Assembly: GCA_934424575.1 (NCBI GenBank)
Contig: CAKRXU010000047.1
Coordinates: 1 to 16,108, forward strand
Direction of reading: 5' to 3'
Length of the DNA: 16,108 nt
Origin: an uncultured Blautia sp.
GTDB taxonomy: Bacteria > Bacillota > Clostridia > Lachnospirales > Lachnospiraceae
The notes under the pieces were generated by a model that had not been told where the DNA came from, did no database searches, and saw nothing but the letters and a program-made list of their open reading frames with translations. Below are positions 14,112 through 16,108 of the stretch, piece by piece. Numbering within the stretch: position 1 is the first letter of the stretch; each line of letters begins with the position of its first letter. Both the position numbers and the translations under genes were made by a program.

Positions 14112-14120
14112 TCCATTGCA
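14107..14120. promoter_or_regulatory. Palindromic operator candidate for the RpiR regulator
   Basis: A perfect dyad TGCAAT-CC-ATTGCA overlaps the -35 box of the PTS promoter. A related arm recurs nearby as TTGCAGGA (14116-14123) and, inverted, TCCTGCAA (14168-14175). A similar short element (TGCAGATTGC, 15121-15130) lies just after the -10 of the regulator's own promoter. The symmetry is seen; binding by the RpiR protein is inference. Confidence 0.5.
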
Positions 14121-14218
14121 GGACTGATGTTTTTGCGTTTCATATTTTCTGTTCTTTTTTCCCAAAATCCTGCAACAATGTTTCACGTGTCAAAAATGAG
14201 CTAGTGTTTTTGTGCACT

Positions 14219-15088
14219 TTATACAATCGTATCATCCACCAGTCCCCAAAGACGTTTTTCACCGCTCTGTTCATATTTCAGATTCAACTTGAGGTTTTCT
14301 TCATATTTGCGGCTGAATTCCATTTCGTATAATATGTCCAGGATGTATTTTCCTGATGCAAAAAACATCGAATTCCAGAACTCCTCAACTTTTTTCTTAC
14401 CCGCTGCATAAATAAATTCATCTGCATAAGGAATGATCGTACTGTTTCGTCTTCCTGCAAGGATGATAACTTTTGTTTTATTCTTTCGGAGCATCTTGGC
14501 AATCTCGATCAGCCTTTCGTTCTCTCCGGTATGGCTGATAAGGATTGCGATATGTCCATTTGGCGGCATAGAAGCCTGCAGACCCTGGATATTTGTCGCA
14601 GAAAGCACATTTGCCACCTTTCCACTGTGATAAAACAACGAACGGCCATATTCTGCCAGATACACGTTCATATCATAAACATAAAAATCCACACAGGAGG
14701 CTTCTGCGATCAGTTTTCCCACCCGGACAAGCTGGCTGTAGGAAATTTCCTTCTTTGTTTCTTCGATCGCCTGCTGCTGGACATGAGTTGCTTTTCTCAC
14801 GATCGTTACAACATTCTCCCGTTCCGATATCGTAACCTCTTCCTGTGATTCTTCCATCTGTCCGTTCTGCAGTTCCCGGACAAACTGGATCTTGAATTCC
14901 GGAAAACCTTTCATTCCTAGTTTCTGGCACAAACGTGTCACCGATGCCGCACTCGTAAACGTCGCATGTCCAAGTTCCCGCGAAGAAATCGACTCCACTT
15001 TCTCCGGATGTTCCAGTATATAATTGCAGATGTCACGCTCACGTTCTGTCATTGTCTGTTGGTTTTTCATCCGCTGTATCAAACCCAT
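14219..15088 (-). CDS. MurR/RpiR-family transcriptional regulator
   Basis: A 289-residue regulator with an N-terminal RpiR-type helix-turn-helix (about 1-75: TERERDICNYILEHPEKV, then FTSAASVTRLCQKLGMKGFPEFK) and a C-terminal SIS sugar-phosphate-binding domain (about 120-255). The SIS loop is ISHTGENERLIEIAK (184-198), close to the usual ISxSGxT. The family senses phosphosugars, so a phosphorylated beta-glucoside or glucose 6-phosphate is a sensible effector here. It lies 217 bases upstream of the PTS gene on the same strand, with an independent promoter between them. The start at 15088 has GAAGGGAG about 11 bases upstream; the Met at 15070 lacks a site. Confidence 0.9.
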   Translation of the reverse strand: MGLIQRMKNQQTMTERERDICNYILEHPEKVESISSRELGHATFTSAASVTRLCQKLGMKGFPEFKIQFVRELQNGQMEESQEEVTISERENVVTIVRKATHVQQQAIEETKKEISYSQLVRVGKLIAEASCVDFYVYDMNVYLAEYGRSLFYHSGKVANVLSATNIQGLQASMPPNGHIAILISHTGENERLIEIAKMLRKNKTKVIILAGRRNSTIIPYADEFIYAAGKKKVEEFWNSMFFASGKYILDILYEMEFSRKYEENLKLNLKYEQSGEKRLWGLVDDTIV

Positions 15089-15134
15089 TCCTGTATCGTC
15101 TCCCTTCTATTATTTCTATTTGCAGATTGCTTTA

Positions 15135-15163
15135 TATATAGAATACTGGAATTGACCTGTAAA
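15135..15163 (-). promoter_or_regulatory. Promoter of the RpiR regulator gene
   Basis: On the minus strand, TTTACA (15158-15163) and TATATA (15135-15140) have 17-base spacing, about 45 bases before the start codon. Confidence 0.5.
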
Positions 15164-15255
15164 AATCAACTGATAAAATTTTCTGGATGTTTTCTATAAG
15201 CAACAGCCGGGGAACTGTGCTATTATTAGACATATGCTTTTATATCATCCGATAG

Positions 15256-15284
15256 TTGATACTTTTATTCTAATTACGTATCTT
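15256..15284 (+). promoter_or_regulatory. Promoter of the PhzF-family gene
   Basis: TTGATA (15256-15261) and TATCTT (15279-15284) are spaced by 17 bases, ending about 22 bases before the start codon. That leaves a very short leader containing GAGGAGG (15291-15297). Confidence 0.5.
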
Positions 15285-15306
15285 ATCCCAGAGGAGGCTT
15301 TATATT

Positions 15307-16089
15307 ATGAAACAATATATCGTAGACGCATTTACAGACAAGCCATTCGCAGGAAATCCTGCCGCTGTCTGTGTTATGGAGAGCTGGCCGTCAGAAGAGG
15401 CCATGATGAAACTGGCAATGGAAAATAATCTTTCCGAAACTGCCTTTATTGTAAAAGAAGAACAGGGCTACCATCTTCGCTGGTTCACACCGGGTACGGA
15501 AGTAGAACTTTGTGGACATGCTACTCTGGCATCTTCTTACGTCATACTGAATTATTATGAACCGGACAGCGATGAAGTAACGTTCAATACATTGAGCGGC
15601 AAACTTACGATACATAGAAAAGGGAATCTTTATGAAATGGATTTCCCGACTTATGAACTGCTGGAAATCCCTGTTACAGATGCGATGGAAAAAGCGTTTG
15701 GCGTTCGTCCGATAAAAGCCGTACTTGGTCTGGATCTCGTCTGTGTATTTGAATCCGAGAAGATTGTAAGAAACATGAATCCAGATCAGGAACTTCTGAG
15801 AGGAATCGAAGGAAGGATCCAGAATGCCACCGCCAGGGGTAAGGAAAACGACTGCGTCTCCCGCAGCTTCTGCCCGAAACTCAGCATCCCGGAAGATCCG
15901 GTATGCGGCTCCGCCCACTGCCAGATCGCAGCATACTGGTCCGAAGAATTAAACAAAAAAGAAATCTACGCCTACCAGGCCTCCCGCCGTGGCGGCTACC
16001 TGCACTGTACACTCCAGGAACAAAACAGGATCACGATCAGCGGCGAAGCCGCACTGGTCGCAATATCAGAAATAGTGGCATCGTTATGA
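15307..16089 (+). CDS. PhzF-family isomerase/epimerase-like protein
   Basis: A 260-residue member of the phenazine biosynthesis PhzF family, related to diaminopimelate epimerase by fold. The catalytic glutamate equivalent is E44 (NNLSETAF). The two symmetry-related binding loops are ELCGHATLA (67-75) and EDPVCGSAHC (196-205). The N-terminal block VDAFTDKPFAGNPAAV (6-21) is also typical. The length is normal and the protein is complete. AGGAGG is 9 bases upstream of the ATG. Most bacterial members have no known substrate, and no phenazine genes are present, so a phenazine role is unlikely. It is divergent from the RpiR gene and shares its 218-base intergenic region, but there is no sign of a functional link to the beta-glucoside genes. 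Confidence 0.88.
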   Translation: MKQYIVDAFTDKPFAGNPAAVCVMESWPSEEAMMKLAMENNLSETAFIVKEEQGYHLRWFTPGTEVELCGHATLASSYVILNYYEPDSDEVTFNTLSGKLTIHRKGNLYEMDFPTYELLEIPVTDAMEKAFGVRPIKAVLGLDLVCVFESEKIVRNMNPDQELLRGIEGRIQNATARGKENDCVSRSFCPKLSIPEDPVCGSAHCQIAAYWSEELNKKEIYAYQASRRGGYLHCTLQEQNRITISGEAALVAISEIVASL

Positions 16090-16096
16090 TGCCACT
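16074..16096 (+). terminator. Hairpin over the PhzF stop codon
   Basis: The arms AGTGGCATC (16074-16082) and GATGCCACT (16088-16096) are perfect with a 5-base loop, and the UGA stop lies within the structure. No U run is visible in the 12 bases left before the window ends, so termination is possible but unproven. Confidence 0.4.
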
Positions 16097-16108
16097 ACGC
16101 CAGTCTCT

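Noticed and set aside
14128..14143. A catabolite-control (cre)-like sequence upstream of the PTS promoter
   Set aside because: It resembles the consensus only if one base is inserted; spacing around the central CG is wrong.
14083..14146. A 19-codon minus-strand frame (MKRKNISPAM...) upstream of the PTS
   Set aside because: It has no ribosome site and it overlaps the predicted promoter.
14002..14218. A LicT/BglG ribonucleic antiterminator or a terminator in the PTS leader
   Set aside because: No matching antiterminator sequence and no U-tailed hairpin were found between the promoter and the PTS start.
1..16108. tRNA, rRNA, CRISPR repeats, insertion sequences or phage genes
   Set aside because: No cloverleaf-like block, spaced repeat array, transposase motif or integrase motif was seen on either strand.

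Overview
The window looks like a piece of a gut-type Clostridia chromosome, most likely Lachnospiraceae (Blautia, Dorea or Mediterraneibacter-like). The reasons are moderate-to-low GC, strong AGGAGG ribosome binding sites, short U-tailed hairpin terminators, a GHKL/LytTR two-component pair, a MurR/RpiR regulator and several beta-glucosidases. No rRNA, tRNA, CRISPR array, transposase or phage gene was seen. The genus is inferred from protein flavour, not from a marker gene.

Layout, left to right. (1) At 1-3772, read leftward, a GtrA-like small membrane protein is followed by a large GH3 enzyme. The enzyme has its domains in reversed (permuted) order, two membrane helices at the N-terminus and one at the C-terminus. 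The unit is closed by two terminators at 67-214. A possible 17-codon leader ORF overlaps the GtrA start. (2) At 4018-6050 lies a two-component system: a LytTR response regulator whose stop codon overlaps the start of a multi-pass GHKL histidine kinase. (3) At 6134-8530 lies a cytoplasmic GH3 beta-glucosidase in the normal domain order with a roughly 130-residue C-terminal extension. It reads toward the regulator pair with only a hairpin between them. (4) At 8735-10605, a flavodoxin gene is divergent from a LysR regulator. Both promoters and a textbook LysR-type dyad can be read in the intergenic region. Just past the flavodoxin stop is a 57-codon orphan matching the C-terminal end of a second flavodoxin-like protein. 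(5) At 10623-15088, read leftward, come an RpiR-type regulator, a beta-glucoside PTS EIIBCA and a 6-phospho-beta-glucosidase (GH1). A perfect palindrome sits on the -35 of the PTS promoter. (6) At 15256-16096, a PhzF-family protein is read rightward.

The common theme is beta-glucoside use by three routes. These are surface hydrolysis by the anchored GH3, cytoplasmic hydrolysis by the second GH3, and PTS uptake with phosphorylation followed by GH1 cleavage. The PTS/GH1/RpiR set is a self-contained uptake module. The two GH3 genes flank the two-component system, which may control them, but no operator was found to prove it. The flavodoxin/LysR pair and the PhzF gene have no evident link to sugars.

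The least ordinary element is the GtrA-like protein next to a three-helix-anchored permuted GH3 whose usual active-site-lining S-Y/F-N segment is altered. GtrA proteins normally act on polyprenyl-linked sugars, so this pair may act on a surface glycan rather than on dietary beta-glucosides. That is inference.
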